Assembly (NCBI GenBank): GCA_027023115.1
Contig: JALVWZ010000298.1
Coordinates: 1 to 8,590 of the forward strand
Source: Thermaceae bacterium
GTDB lineage: Bacteria; Deinococcota; Deinococci; Deinococcales; Marinithermaceae
Length of the DNA: 8,590 bases
Direction of reading: 5' to 3'
A program made the translations under genes and the position numbers. Of the stretch, positions 1 through 6,079 are shown in pieces. Position 1 is the stretch's first letter, and each line of letters opens with the position of its first letter. The notes under the pieces are model-generated. The model searched no databases and was not told the origin of the DNA. It was given only the letters and a program-made list of their open reading frames with translations.

Positions 1-1481
1 ACCGAAAGCGCCATCGCCTCCTGATAGTTCACGATACCGGGTTTGCCCAACCGCTCGTAGATGGCCACCGTCAGCGTCGCCCACTCGGGCCGCGCCAGCA
101 CCAGCGTGGCCCCGAACTCGCCGATGGTCACCGCCGCCGCCAGCGCCGCCGCCGCCGCCAACGCCGGCCGCAGGAGCGGCAGCTCGACGCGCCAGAGGAC
201 GCGCCCCGGCCCCGCACCCAGCACCCGCGCCGCCTCGCCGAGGTGGGCCGGCAGCCGCCGCATCGCCGCCAGCAGCGCCCGCGCGAAGAGGGGGTAGGCG
301 ATGAGCGCGTAGGCCATGATGAGCAGCAGCAGCGACGCCCTTAGCCGCGGATAGGCCAGCAAATACCCCACCGCCAGGCTTACCGGGCTGACCAGCAGCG
401 GCAGAAACCCCAGCAGGTCGAGGCCGCGGGCGCCCTTCCAGACCCCGTAGGCGTAGGCGAAGCCCAGCGGCGCGACCAGCAGCAGCGCCAATAGCGAAAA
501 GCGCAGGGTGTTGTAGGCCGCCTGCAGGGCGCTGGGGGCGAAGTAGCTGGCCTGGGGCCGCGCCAGCGCCGCCCAACCCGCCAGGCTAAAGCCCGCCGGC
601 CCCCAAAAACTCTTCACTACCAGCGCCCACAAAGGCGCGTAGAGGATCGCGAAAAAGCCGGCTCCAACCAGCAAGGCCGCCCAGCCGCGCGCGCCCTCGA
701 GGCGCGGCAGCGGCGCGGGAGCGCCGCTCGGCACCGCCAGCCGCCTTTGGGCGTAGAGGTAGCCGAGCGTCACCAGCACCAGAACGCCCGTTTGCAAAAC
801 GATCAGTCCCGTCGCCTCGCCAAAGGCCAGCCGCTCGAGGAGCGCCCGGTAGACCTCCACTTCCAGCGTCGCGTAGCGCGGGCCGCCCAGAATGAGCGGC
901 AAACCGAAGCTTGAAAAGCTGTAGACGAAGGTCAGGCTCGCCCCCGCCGCCAACGCGCCCACCGCCAGCGGCAACTCGACCCGCAGGAAGCTGCGCCAGG
1001 AACTCGCGCCCAGCATCCGCGCCGCCTCGATCAGACGCCCGCTGCCGCCCAGCACGCCCAGCACCAGCCGCAGCGTCATCCCCAGGTTGTAGAGCACGCT
1101 GCCCCAGAACAGAATCCAGGGCGTCCCGCTCAGGTCCAACCCCAACAGACCGCGCGGCCCCGCCCAGGCCAAAAGGCCGGTGGCCACCACCAGCGTCGGC
1201 AGCACGAAGGGGACCATGGAAAGCGCCACCAGCGCGTCGTGGCCGGGAAAGCGCCAGCGCAGCAGGTAGACCAGCGGAACCGTGAGCATGGCGACGAGCA
1301 GGCTCGAGCCCAGGCCGAACTCGAGGCTCCACCAAAGCCGGCCGCGCAGGTACGGGTCGGCCAGCACCTGCTCCAGCCCCTGAGCCACGCCCCGGGCCAG
1401 CACCACGCCCAGGGGCCAGAAGAGCGCAAAGGCCAGGAAGACAAGGACTACTACGGCGGCGAGGCGGGAAGGAGAGGTCAT
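1..1481 (-). CDS. thiP: Thiamine/TPP ABC transporter permease ThiP, C-terminus cut by window edge
   Basis: This is the inner-membrane permease of the thiamine/TPP importer, passing substrate delivered by the periplasmic protein ThiB. The frame stays open for 493 codons from the ATG at 1481 to the left edge. ThiP is usually about 530-540 aa, so roughly 40 C-terminal residues are missing. The protein is a tandem duplication of the binding-protein-dependent permease domain. The two ABC-contacting EAA loops are visible, starting EAARMLGA (about residue 152) and EAARVLGA (about 416), and each ends in RVELPL. Hydrophobic membrane segments surround them, the first at about residues 7-28. The start follows a pyrimidine-rich stretch with no good Shine-Dalgarno, so translation may depend on coupling or on the structured leader. 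It lies 141 bp downstream of thiB on the same strand. Fe3+ permeases of the FbpB type share this two-domain layout, but the ThiB partner and the TPP riboswitch make thiamine the best reading. Confidence 0.92.
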   Translation of the reverse strand, partial: MTSPSRLAAVVVLVFLAFALFWPLGVVLARGVAQGLEQVLADPYLRGRLWWSLEFGLGSSLLVAMLTVPLVYLLRWRFPGHDALVALSMVPFVLPTLVVATGLLAWAGPRGLLGLDLSGTPWILFWGSVLYNLGMTLRLVLGVLGGSGRLIEAARMLGASSWRSFLRVELPLAVGALAAGASLTFVYSFSSFGLPLILGGPRYATLEVEVYRALLERLAFGEATGLIVLQTGVLVLVTLGYLYAQRRLAVPSGAPAPLPRLEGARGWAALLVGAGFFAILYAPLWALVVKSFWGPAGFSLAGWAALARPQASYFAPSALQAAYNTLRFSLLALLLVAPLGFAYAYGVWKGARGLDLLGFLPLLVSPVSLAVGYLLAYPRLRASLLLLIMAYALIAYPLFARALLAAMRRLPAHLGEAARVLGAGPGRVLWRVELPLLRPALAAAAALAAAVTIGEFGATLVLARPEWATLTVAIYERLGKPGIVNYQEAMALS

Positions 1482-1492
1482 GGCGTACGGGA

Positions 1493-1520
1493 GGTGAGAG
1501 GTAGGGTGTAGGGGGTAGGA
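1493..1520. repeat. Heptad tandem repeat array, left arm (4 units)
   Basis: Four consecutive 7-bp units on the plus strand: GGTGAGA, GGTAGGG, TGTAGGG, GGTAGGA. The consensus is RGTRGGR. The array lies 12 bp upstream of the thiP start, so on the thi mRNA it is a pyrimidine-rich tract just before the start codon. A five-unit array of the same heptad lies in the opposite orientation at 1593-1627, with 72 bp between the two arms. Confidence 0.75.
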
Positions 1521-1592
1521 AAAGCAAGAAGAGCAACCAAAAAGCGGACTGGTGCAGACGTAAAGCCAACCCCGCTGCCACGCGCCGTCACC

Positions 1593-1627
1593 GCCCACCT
1601 CCTACATCCCACTTCCCACTTCCTACC
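1593..1627. repeat. Heptad tandem repeat array, right arm (5 units, inverted)
   Basis: Read on the minus strand, the units are GGTAGGA, AGTGGGA, AGTGGGA, TGTAGGA and GGTGGGC, in strict 7-bp register. The TAG stop codon of thiB (1623-1625) lies within the first unit. In thi mRNA this purine-rich arm could pair imperfectly, using G:U pairs, with the pyrimidine-rich arm at 1493-1520. That would form a long hairpin in the thiB-thiP gap. The origin is unknown: it could be a small repeat element or simple-sequence expansion. Confidence 0.75.
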
Positions 1628-2666
1628 TCCTGTTTTTCGTCACGTCTTCCGCGCTCTGGCCGCGGACGACCACGGCCTCCCATTCGCTTATCCAGCGCTC
1701 GCGGTTCTTGGCGATGGCCTCGGGGGATAGCTCGGCGGGCTCGAGCGGCCGCTCGGCAAACTTGAACACGTCGGGAAGTTTGGCGTCGCGGCGCACCGGC
1801 CAGACCCACATGTTGAGGGGAATGTCCTCCTGCACCGGCCTGGAGAGCAGCCAGTCGACGAACTTCTCGGCGGCGGCGCGGTGTTTGGTTCCCTTCAGGA
1901 TGCCCACGAACTCGACCTGCAAGAAGCTCGCGCCGGGCCAGAGCAGGTTGCCGGTGGGCGGCTCTTGGTAACGACCCTCCGAAAAATAGACCTCGGCGGC
2001 GGGACTGGTGGTGTAGCTGACAACAAGCGGGCGGTCGCCGCCGTAGCGGGTGAAGTGAGCAAAGTAGGCCTCGCTCCATCCCGGAGCCACCTTGACGCCG
2101 CCCTCGCGCAGCTTTTCCCAGAACTTCAGGTAGCCGTCCTCACCCAGCGAGGCCACCGTAGCCAGCAGGAAGGCCAGCCCCGGCGAGCTGGTGGCGGGGT
2201 TTTCGACCACCAAGAGCCTGGCGTATTCGGGCCGCGCCAGGTCGTCCCAGCTACGTGGCAGCGCCTTGCCCTTGAAGTAGCCCTTATCGTAGTTGAGCGC
2301 CACGTAACCGTAGTCGACCGGCAGGGCGGTCAGCGTGGGATCGAGCAGGAAGCGGCTTTGCACCTGGGCGATCGCGGGCGTGGAGTAGCGCTCGAGAATA
2401 CCGGCCGCCAGCGCCCGCGAGAGAAAGGTGTTGTCGATGCCGAAGATAACGTCGGCAATCGGCGCGCCCTTGCTGAGGATCGCCTTGTTGAGTGTCGCCC
2501 CCGCGTCGCCGCCCTCGATAAAGCGCAGCTTGATGCCGGTTTGCTGCTCGAAGCTGGCGACCACGCTCTTGGAAAGCGCGAAGCTCGAGTGCGTGAGCAC
2601 CACGAGCGTTTCCGCCGAGGCCAAATTGAAGACCAGGAAGAGAGCGACCAGTAGTTTTTTCAACAT
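1623..2666 (-). CDS. thiB: Thiamine ABC transporter periplasmic substrate-binding protein ThiB
   Basis: A periplasmic protein that captures thiamine, TMP or TPP and hands it to ThiP. It is 347 aa (E. coli ThiB/TbpA is 327 aa). Residues 1-18 look like a Sec signal peptide (MLKKLL, hydrophobic core, ending ASA before E19). There is no lipobox Cys, so it is probably soluble rather than a lipoprotein. Family landmarks seen: FGIDNTFL (75-82), VDYGYVALNYDK (117-128), NPATSSPGL (156-164), GWSEAYF (196-202), SYTTSPA (217-223), FLQVEF (248-253), MWVWPV (286-291) and RWISEWE (324-330). These match the E. coli protein closely. The start chosen is the ATG at 2666, with the strong Shine-Dalgarno AAGGAGGGG about 5 nt upstream; a GTG at 2684 would put that site inside the coding region. 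It is the first gene of the operon and is under TPP riboswitch control. Its stop codon lies in a heptad repeat. Confidence 0.95.
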   Translation of the reverse strand: MLKKLLVALFLVFNLASAETLVVLTHSSFALSKSVVASFEQQTGIKLRFIEGGDAGATLNKAILSKGAPIADVIFGIDNTFLSRALAAGILERYSTPAIAQVQSRFLLDPTLTALPVDYGYVALNYDKGYFKGKALPRSWDDLARPEYARLLVVENPATSSPGLAFLLATVASLGEDGYLKFWEKLREGGVKVAPGWSEAYFAHFTRYGGDRPLVVSYTTSPAAEVYFSEGRYQEPPTGNLLWPGASFLQVEFVGILKGTKHRAAAEKFVDWLLSRPVQEDIPLNMWVWPVRRDAKLPDVFKFAERPLEPAELSPEAIAKNRERWISEWEAVVVRGQSAEDVTKNRR

Positions 2667-2668
2667 AA

Positions 2669-2789
2669 AGCCCCTCCTTGTCACACGGGAGGGGAAGGTA
2701 GGGCCGCGGGCCCGCCACCTTCCCTACGCCGGCATTACCCGGTTCAGGTTCCAAGGGTGTCTCTCAGCCCGTAGGGCACCCCCGGTGAC
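2669..2789 (-). promoter_or_regulatory. TPP riboswitch (THI element) with Shine-Dalgarno-sequestering expression platform
   Basis: The aptamer spans 2714-2789 on the minus strand. It carries the conserved THI elements CTGAGA, ACCCTT, GAACCTGA, CCGGGTAATGCCGG and GTAGGGAA. P1 can form from GUCACC (2784-2789) with GGUGGC (2714-2719), and P3 is short (GCCC/GGGC). Downstream, ACCTTCCC (2692-2699) can pair with GGGAAGGT (2717-2724), reinforced by an inner GGGCC/GGCCC stem. Alternatively CCCCTCC (2688-2694) can pair over a 10-nt loop with the thiB Shine-Dalgarno GGAGGGG (2671-2677). The two pairings share bases 2692-2694, and P1 competes with the first pairing for 2717-2719. Inferred logic: bound TPP stabilises P1, frees the anti-Shine-Dalgarno strand and shuts off thiB translation. 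No U-tract is seen, which argues against a transcription-terminating platform. Confidence 0.95.
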
Positions 2790-2795
2790 GCCCTT

Positions 2796-2823
2796 AGTAT
2801 AGCGCCGCAGCACCGGATGTCGA
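2796..2823 (-). promoter_or_regulatory. Predicted sigma70-type promoter of thiB-thiP
   Basis: On the minus strand the -35 box TCGACA (2818-2823) and the -10 box TATACT (2796-2801) are separated by 16 bp. Transcription would start a few bases later, just before P1 of the TPP aptamer, as expected for a riboswitch leader. Both boxes differ from consensus by one base. Confidence 0.7.
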
Positions 2824-2831
2824 GCCGGTGC
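2810..2831. promoter_or_regulatory. Perfect 7-bp inverted repeat in the divergent promoter region (candidate operator)
   Basis: GCACCGG (2810-2816) and CCGGTGC (2825-2831) are perfect inverted copies with an 8-bp spacer. The repeat overlaps the thiB -35 box and lies just upstream of the putative -10 of the divergent gene at 2847. A dimeric regulator bound here could affect both promoters. No specific regulator is recognised. Confidence 0.4.
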
Positions 2832-2835
2832 GGGT

Positions 2836-2841
2836 TACCAT
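2836..2841 (+). promoter_or_regulatory. Putative leaderless promoter -10 box for the 229-aa gene
   Basis: TACCAT followed by TGGGC and then ATG. This places the -10 box 5 nt before the start codon, the geometry of leaderless transcripts common in Deinococcus-Thermus. No Shine-Dalgarno is present. The same layout, TATCAT-GGGGC-ATG, occurs before rbsK. No good -35 is seen. Confidence 0.4.
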
Positions 2842-2846
2842 TGGGC

Positions 2847-3536
2847 ATGTACTGGATCGCCGCCGGCCTGATCGCCGCCGCTTTTCTCCTCTACTTCGCC
2901 GCCGACAGCCTGGCCCAGGCCGTCCTGCGCCTGGCGCGGGGCGAAATGCTGCGCGAAGATCTGCCCGCGCCAACGGGCACCTTCAAGGACGAATACGATC
3001 AGACAGACCTCTGGGCCCGCAACCACGGTTTCCACGCCGCCGGCCTGACCCGCGTCAGCCTCTTTCCGGATATGGCCGAACTGAAGCCCGACCACCCGGC
3101 AATCTGGGAGCATCTGGCCGCCTGGAAGAACCGCCGGACGAAGCAGATGCTGGTCCTCCAGGCTCACAACGGCCGGGCCTTTCATCACCTCATTACCCTC
3201 TATCGCTCCGCATCCGGAGAGCGGGCGATGGTCAACACCACCGACTACCCGGGGGAGTTCTCCATGCCGCAGCCGCCGGGTCACCACGTACAGTCTTTCC
3301 CTGGCAAATCGCCTGGCGAGCTGTACGAACTGCACCTTCGGGCCGAATCCTGGCTGGAAGCCGGCGGCGGCTGGCAACGCGAAGATGCCCCTTTGCCCCT
3401 GGAGGAACTGGACCGCCTCACCCGCGAGCGGGCCCGCTACGTCTCCAGCCTGCCCTACTGGAAACCGCGCCTTTTAGTTTGGAGCCTGCTAAAAGGAGCC
3501 GCGCTCAACCGCCCGCTCGGCGAGCGGCCAACCTAG
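2847..3536 (+). CDS. Hypothetical membrane-anchored protein, 229 aa
   Basis: I do not recognise this family. Codon use fits the neighbouring genes and the frame is open throughout, so it is probably a real gene. Residues 2-22 form one hydrophobic segment (WIAAGLIAAAFLLYFAA) at the very N-terminus, with an Arg-containing stretch after it. This suggests an N-terminal anchor rather than a cleaved signal peptide. The remaining ~205 residues look soluble and rich in aromatic and His residues, for example LWARNHGFH (55-63), AHNGRAFHHLITLYR (106-120) and PPGHHVQ (143-149). A basic, weakly hydrophobic stretch, WKPRLLVWSLLKGAAL (205-220), lies near the C-terminus. The ATG at 2847 is chosen because it begins the hydrophobic segment and has a leaderless-type -10 box; an ATG at 2817 would overlap the thiB promoter. 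It is divergent from thiB, and its TAG stop overlaps the end of the small minus-strand pseudogene. Confidence 0.7.
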   Translation: MYWIAAGLIAAAFLLYFAADSLAQAVLRLARGEMLREDLPAPTGTFKDEYDQTDLWARNHGFHAAGLTRVSLFPDMAELKPDHPAIWEHLAAWKNRRTKQMLVLQAHNGRAFHHLITLYRSASGERAMVNTTDYPGEFSMPQPPGHHVQSFPGKSPGELYELHLRAESWLEAGGGWQREDAPLPLEELDRLTRERARYVSSLPYWKPRLLVWSLLKGAALNRPLGERPT

Positions 3537-3802
3537 ACCCGGGGCCGGCGCTCGAGCTTGTCTATCAGTTTCCAAAGCAGCGCGTCCAGGTCATCTTCGG
3601 AAAGGTCAACGCCGCATTCGCGGTGCACCGCCGCGATTAGCTCCCGCTCCTCTTACCTGGTCGTGCAAAAGTCGGAAAACCAGCTCTCGTCGCTAACCCA
3701 GGCCTCCGGGTGTCCTATGGCCTTGAGCAGCCGCGCAACCTGCGAAGCGCGCTTTTCCACCTCGCAAGTCGCAACCTCGCAAATGGAGTATCGGTTTTTC
3801 AT
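3533..3802 (-). pseudogene. Broken copy of the small gene at 6080-6364 (internal TAA)
   Basis: From the ATG at 3802 the frame reads MKNRYSICEVATCEVEKR and continues for 49 codons to a TAA at 3653-3655. Beyond that stop the same frame stays open and still encodes the homologous C-terminal half (ERELIAAV, DLSEDDLDA) to a TAG at 3533-3535. It aligns without a gap to the intact copy at 6080-6364, at an offset of 2547 bp. By hand count there are 14 mismatches over 3551-3765, including a perfect 97-bp match at 3669-3765. The stop arises where the intact copy has CAGCAA and this one has AGGTAA. An in-frame upstream ATG at 3841 would lengthen the N-terminus. Its terminal TAG overlaps the stop of the convergent 229-aa gene. 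It could still yield a 49-aa peptide; a sequencing error is less likely, because three bases differ around the stop. Confidence 0.75.
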
Positions 3803-4306
3803 GTCAATAGCCCGGTTGCAACCTCCAAACATGTACCTCATCGGAGCCCATCACCTAGCCACATGCGCAAGACAGGTTGCCTGAACGAGAGGAGCGCCAT
3901 TAATGCCATGGCAGCATCGGCTGCGAACTTGAGGTGAAATAGCCCCCGGCTAAGTGGATCCGAGCAGCCTCTGAATGACTCGTGACCGCCGGTCTTCAGT
4001 ATCACCACCGCCGGAACCATCCCATACCCCACAAGCCATCCCGTACATCCACCAAGGGCGAAAACAAGCTCTCTGCCTGTCTATCCGGATAGCGGCAAAG
4101 ACGAGGTGCAGGAAGAAAAGTCGTATTGTACATCCGTATGGTTCGCGCGTCACACCAAACCCCCTGGCGCAAACCACGCGCACACCCATGACTTGAGGGA
4201 TCGGATCCGGCCAAGCACCTAGAAATCAGCCGCGTTCGTTGAGAAAGGGTTTCGGGACGCGCGTCCGCGCGGGGCGGTGCTAGGGTGAGAAGGGAGGCCC
4301 TGCGCA
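3803..4306. other. About 500-bp intergenic region of lower GC, no convincing gene
   Basis: Four 60-base lines counted by hand (3841, 3901, 4021, 4081) average about 55% GC, against roughly 67-77% in lines sampled in the neighbouring genes. The open frames here overlap one another and lack ribosome binding sites. The best candidate relic is on the minus strand, about 3838-4080, after an in-frame TAG. It encodes a partly hydrophobic stretch (LVFALGG, VGYGMVPAVVILK, FAADAAMALMALLSF) that could be the remains of a small membrane protein. A perfect palindrome GGTTGCAACC lies at 3814-3823. I see no tRNA or other RNA gene. Confidence 0.5.
4255..4266. promoter_or_regulatory. 12-bp perfect palindrome upstream of the ClC gene
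   Basis: GGACGCGCGTCC is self-complementary and ends 40 bp before the ClC start codon. It could be an operator for that gene. In GC-rich DNA such palindromes also arise by chance, so this is a candidate only. Confidence 0.25.
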
Positions 4307-6061
4307 ATGGAAGAACGCCCCCTCCGCCCGCTGGCCATGGCCACGACTTCCATCTTCATCGGCATAGTGGCTGGGTTGGGGGCCGTTATTTTTCGCGCCC
4401 TCATCGCCCTGATCCACAACCTCGTCTTCCTCGGCCGCTTCTCCACCTACTACGACGCCAACCGGCACACCCCCCTTAGCCCGCTGGGTTTCGGCGTCGT
4501 GGTCGCGGTGGTGTTGGCCGCGCTGCTCGTCGTCTTCCTCACCCAGAACTACGCTCCCGAAGCCCGCGGCCACGGTGTACCAGAGGTGATGGACGCTATC
4601 TACTACCAGCGAGGAAGGATCAGGCCCATTGTTGCGGTGATCAAGTCGCTGGCCTCTTCGCTATCAATCGGCAGCGGTGGGTCGGTGGGCCGGGAGGGAC
4701 CGATCATCCAGATTGGGGCTGCCTTCGGCTCGATCACCTCGACCTACCTGCGGCTGCCGCTACACCAGCGGGTCACACTGATCGCGGCGGGCGCCGGCGG
4801 AGGAATCGCCGCGACCTTCAACACCCCTGTCGGTGGCGTACTCTTCGCGATTGAGATCCTGCTGCATGAGGTCAGCGTCCGCACGCTGGTTCCGGTGGCG
4901 TTGGCCACGGCTACGGCCACCTACCTGGGCCAGCTCTTCTTCGGACCCCACCCCTCGTTCGTCATTCCCAGCTTCGAAACACCCTTCTTCGAGCTCGCCA
5001 ACCCCGGGGTGCTCTTCGCTTATCTGGGGCTAGGGCTGCTCGCTGGTGCCGCCGCCGCGCTCTACATCCGGACTATCTATGGCTTCGAGGACTTCTTCAG
5101 CCACCACTTTCAGCATCGGCCCTACCTGCGCCACACGCTCGGGATGACGCTGGTGGGTGTGATCTTCGTTCTCCTGGCGAACTACACCAGCCACTACTAT
5201 ACCCAGGGCGTAGGGTACGCGACCGTGCAGGACGTACTGTTGGGACACCTTGGCGGTTGGGGCTTCCTGCTCCTGCTTTTCGTCCTCAAGCTTGTTTCAA
5301 CCGGACTCACCCTGGGCTCAGGCGCTTCAGGCGGCATCTTCTCGCCCGGGCTCTTCATGGGGGCCACCCTCGGCGGTGCTTACGGCCTGATTCTCGCGAA
5401 GGTCTTCCCCGCTCTAAACATCAGCTCATCTGCCTTTGCAGTGGCGGGTATGGCGGGGATCATTGGCGGATCCACCGGCGCAGCGATGACCGCGATCGTG
5501 CTCATCTTCGAGATGACCCTGGACTATAGCGCCGTGCTGCCGATGGCGATCACGGTAGCGGCCAGCTATGGTTTACGGAAGGCGCTGCTTTCCGAAAGCA
5601 TTTACACTATGAAGCTCGAGCGCCGCGGTCACCCTATGCCCGACGCGCTGCAGACCAACTTCGCCTACATGCAGCCGGTGGGCCAGATCATGGAGCGGCG
5701 GGTCGTGCAGGTCCAGGCCGACACCTCGGTCGCGGCGTTCTTAAGCGCACACCGCGAGCAACTGGCAACGCACTGGTTCGCGGCCTACGCGGAGGGGCGG
5801 CCGCAGGGCTACCTGAGCCCGCAGGGCGCGCTGGGGCTGACGCTCGATGCCGACCCTGAGGAGCGGATCGTCGCCTACCTGGAGCGGGACTTCGTGCTGG
5901 TGGGCGAGCGCCGCCGGCTGTTCAACCTCGTTCCCCTGATGCGCCGTCACGGCGCTCCGGTGGCGCTCGTGCTGGGCGGGACGAACGGCGGCGTGGTGGG
6001 GGTGGTCTCCACCGCAGAGCTGGGGCGGCTGACGCTGGACGTGAGCGAGCTTTACGTGTAA
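4307..6061 (+). CDS. ClC-family chloride channel/antiporter with C-terminal CBS-like region
   Basis: A membrane protein of 584 aa that moves chloride or related anions as a homodimer. Residues 1-435 form the ClC core. It shows the three anion-path signatures: GHGVPEV (88-94, GSGIP position), GREGP (128-132, gating Glu at 130) and GGIFSPGLF (342-350, GxFxP). A Tyr at 433 (SIYTMKL) aligns with the pore-lining Tyr445 of CLC-ec1. Residues ~452-584 look like a divergent pair of CBS domains with a PVGQIM start, a cytoplasmic regulatory module found in many ClC proteins. At the CLC-ec1 internal proton glutamate (Glu203) this protein has Ile184 in FAIEILL, and His89 replaces Ser107. The start is the ATG at 4307, with AGGGAGG 9 nt upstream. 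It lies between two copies of the small gene. Whether it is a channel or an exchanger cannot be settled from the sequence. Confidence 0.93.
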   Translation: MEERPLRPLAMATTSIFIGIVAGLGAVIFRALIALIHNLVFLGRFSTYYDANRHTPLSPLGFGVVVAVVLAALLVVFLTQNYAPEARGHGVPEVMDAIYYQRGRIRPIVAVIKSLASSLSIGSGGSVGREGPIIQIGAAFGSITSTYLRLPLHQRVTLIAAGAGGGIAATFNTPVGGVLFAIEILLHEVSVRTLVPVALATATATYLGQLFFGPHPSFVIPSFETPFFELANPGVLFAYLGLGLLAGAAAALYIRTIYGFEDFFSHHFQHRPYLRHTLGMTLVGVIFVLLANYTSHYYTQGVGYATVQDVLLGHLGGWGFLLLLFVLKLVSTGLTLGSGASGGIFSPGLFMGATLGGAYGLILAKVFPALNISSSAFAVAGMAGIIGGSTGAAMTAIVLIFEMTLDYSAVLPMAITVAASYGLRKALLSESIYTMKLERRGHPMPDALQTNFAYMQPVGQIMERRVVQVQADTSVAAFLSAHREQLATHWFAAYAEGRPQGYLSPQGALGLTLDADPEERIVAYLERDFVLVGERRRLFNLVPLMRRHGAPVALVLGGTNGGVVGVVSTAELGRLTLDVSELYV

Positions 6062-6079
6062 CGGAGAGCGCGGCCGCGG

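Noticed and set aside
586..1581. Long minus-strand open frame overlapping thiP
   Set aside because: It is a shadow: Ala/Gly/Arg-rich with no family features, while another minus-strand frame over the same bases gives a clean ThiP with both EAA loops.
1881..2654. 257-codon plus-strand open frame opposite thiB
   Set aside because: An antisense shadow produced by GC-rich codon bias. thiB is supported by many conserved motifs.
2667..2684. GTG start adding six residues to ThiB
   Set aside because: It would place the strong Shine-Dalgarno inside the coding region and put MTRRGF before an already complete signal peptide. The ATG at 2666 fits better.
4278..4286. Extended -10-like TGCTAGGGT before the ClC gene
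   Set aside because: Transcription from it would start within the AGGGAGG ribosome binding site, so it is unlikely to be the working promoter.
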